A DNA stretch of 23,179 nt, taken from an uncultured Flavobacterium sp. GTDB lineage: Bacteria > Bacteroidota > Bacteroidia > Flavobacteriales > Flavobacteriaceae. Below, in pieces: positions 22,176 through 23,179 of this stretch. Numbering within the stretch: the first letter of the stretch is position 1; each line of letters starts with the position of its first letter. The translations under genes were made by a program, and so were the position numbers. Where the stretch lies: the NCBI GenBank assembly GCA_934636265.1, contig CAKUAD010000020.1, forward strand, positions 1 through 23,179. The letters run 5' to 3'. The notes under the pieces were generated by a model. The model was not told the DNA's origin. It ran no database searches and saw only the letters and a program-made list of their open reading frames with translations.

Positions 22176-22195
22176 TGCAAACCGTCAACTGTAAA
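22108..22195. repeat. Heptamer arrays between the pseudogene and hemB
   Basis: Two units at 22108-22121 (CCGTGAA, CCGTCAG) and six perfectly spaced units at 22154-22195 (CTGTGAA, CTGTGAA, CTGTCAA, CTGCAAA, CCGTCAA, CTGTAAA). Consensus CTGTNAA, the reverse-complement orientation of the array at the hemF stop (TTNACAG). It ends 9 bases before the hemB ATG. Confidence 0.7.
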
Positions 22196-22204
22196 CTAAT
22201 AATT

Positions 22205-23179
22205 ATGTTCAACCGCAACCGCCGCCTGCGCACCACCGAATCCATCCGCAGTATTGTCCGCGAAACCAGTTTGAGTCCGCAGGATTTTATGCTTCCGATG
22301 TTTGTCGCCGAAGGAAAGGACGTCAAATCGGCCATTGGGTCAATGCCCGGGATTTATCGCCACTCGCTTGACTTGACCATCAAAGAAGTCAAGGAAGCCT
22401 GGGATTTGGGAATTCGCGCCGTGAATATCTACGTCAAAGTATCCGACAAACTAAAGGACAATACCGGAAAAGAAGCCTGGAATAAGGACGGACTGATGCA
22501 ACAGACCATCCGCGCCATCAAGGACGCCGTTCCGGAAATGATTGTCATGCCCGATGTGGCGCTCGATCCCTATTCTATTTACGGTCACGACGGCATCATA
22601 GAAAATGGTTATGTCGTGAATGATGCGACAATTGACGCGCTTACCAGAATGAGCCTTTCGCACGCCGAGGCCGGTGCTGATTTTGTGGCGCCCAGCGATA
22701 TGATGGACGGCCGCGTGTACGCCATCCGCAAGGCGCTCGAAGAAAACGGACACCACAACGTCGGCATTATGAGCTATTCGGCCAAGTATGCTTCGGCGTT
22801 TTACGGACCGTTCCGCGACGCGCTCGATTCGGCCCCGGTAGATGCGCAAAACATCCCCAAAGACAAAAAGACATATCAGATGGATTATGCCAACCGCATC
22901 GAGGCCATCAAGGAAGCCCTCGACGACGTTGCCGAGGGTGCCGATATTGTCATGGTAAAACCGGGAATCGCTTACCTGGACATAGTACGCGAGGTGAAAA
23001 ATGCCGTAAAAGTTCCGGTTGCGGTTTACCACGTTTCAGGTGAATACGCCATGATCAAAGCCGCCGCCGAGAAAGGCTGGCTCGACCACGACCGCATCAT
23101 GATTGAGCAACTTTATTGCATCAAGCGCGCGGGTGCGAGTTTGATTTCGACCTATTTTGCCAAAGAAGCGTCGGTCTTG
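22205..23179 (+). CDS. hemB: Porphobilinogen synthase (delta-aminolaevulinate dehydratase), partial at right edge
   Basis: Condenses two 5-aminolaevulinate molecules to porphobilinogen. 325 codons are present without a stop, so only the last few residues are missing. Schiff-base Lys252 is in IVMVKPGIAYLDI and the second active-site Lys194 in SYSAKYASAFYGPFRDA. The metal loop reads DVALDPYSIYGHDG (117-130): the three Cys of zinc-dependent enzymes are replaced by Ala119, Asp121 and Asp129, the pattern of magnesium-dependent enzymes such as that of Pseudomonas. Last hem gene in the run, separated from hemF by 421 bases of repeats and pseudogene, so it may be transcribed partly on its own. Confidence 0.96.
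   Translation, partial: MFNRNRRLRTTESIRSIVRETSLSPQDFMLPMFVAEGKDVKSAIGSMPGIYRHSLDLTIKEVKEAWDLGIRAVNIYVKVSDKLKDNTGKEAWNKDGLMQQTIRAIKDAVPEMIVMPDVALDPYSIYGHDGIIENGYVVNDATIDALTRMSLSHAEAGADFVAPSDMMDGRVYAIRKALEENGHHNVGIMSYSAKYASAFYGPFRDALDSAPVDAQNIPKDKKTYQMDYANRIEAIKEALDDVAEGADIVMVKPGIAYLDIVREVKNAVKVPVAVYHVSGEYAMIKAAAEKGWLDHDRIMIEQLYCIKRAGASLISTYFAKEASVL

Noticed and set aside
22154..22195. Regular short repeats that could suggest a CRISPR array
   Set aside because: Units are 7 bases with no spacers and there are no cas genes; they are degenerate tandem heptamers.
22451..23032. 193-codon open frame opposite hemB
   Set aside because: Mirror of the conserved hemB frame; arises from codon bias.

Overview
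The window looks like a chromosomal segment of a Bacteroidota organism, most likely a member of the Flavobacteriia with fairly balanced base composition. The signs are: -7 elements of the TAnnTTTG type upstream of several genes, starts without Shine-Dalgarno sequences, an HU-CCDC81/SPOR envelope protein, an ECF sigma factor paired with a beta-barrel anti-sigma-like protein, and a RecA of flavobacterial type. No tRNA, rRNA, insertion sequence or CRISPR array was seen.

Layout. 1-4410 holds housekeeping genes: a hotdog acyl-CoA thioesterase cut by the left edge, an HU-CCDC81/SPOR protein, dprA and trpS (convergent, overlapping at a shared TTAA) and a PlsC-type acyltransferase. 4409-7092 is an envelope-signalling operon on the minus strand: small lipoprotein, ECF sigma factor, then a 517-residue protein with a cytoplasmic head, one inner-membrane helix, a long disordered linker and a C-terminal outer-membrane barrel. 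This is the architecture of the dual membrane-spanning anti-sigma factors described in Bacteroides. recA follows, then a damaged lipoprotein/DUF6705-like locus (8243-9190). 9299-11732 is a lipid-type operon on the plus strand: acyltransferase, acyl-ACP desaturase, HD hydrolase.

11800-23179 is dominated by haem synthesis. On the minus strand hemH, a hemJ-type oxidase gene, a sensor kinase and an enoyl-CoA hydratase are packed with 0-10 bases between them, behind an AraC-family regulator gene. Diverging from that regulator is hemA-hemC-hemD-hemE-hemF-(pseudogene)-hemB. Together they encode the steps from glutamyl-tRNA to protohaem except HemL, which is not in the window. The regulator/hemA intergenic region carries a perfect inverted repeat lying on the -33 box of the regulator gene, a likely operator.

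The least ordinary parts are the sigma/anti-sigma operon and the hemE-hemF-hemB spacers. The spacers contain arrays of degenerate heptanucleotide repeats (CTGTNAA type). Between hemF and hemB the arrays flank a decayed four-helix-bundle (S23/IVP-like) gene whose 3' end is partly duplicated, suggesting remains of a small insertion unit.
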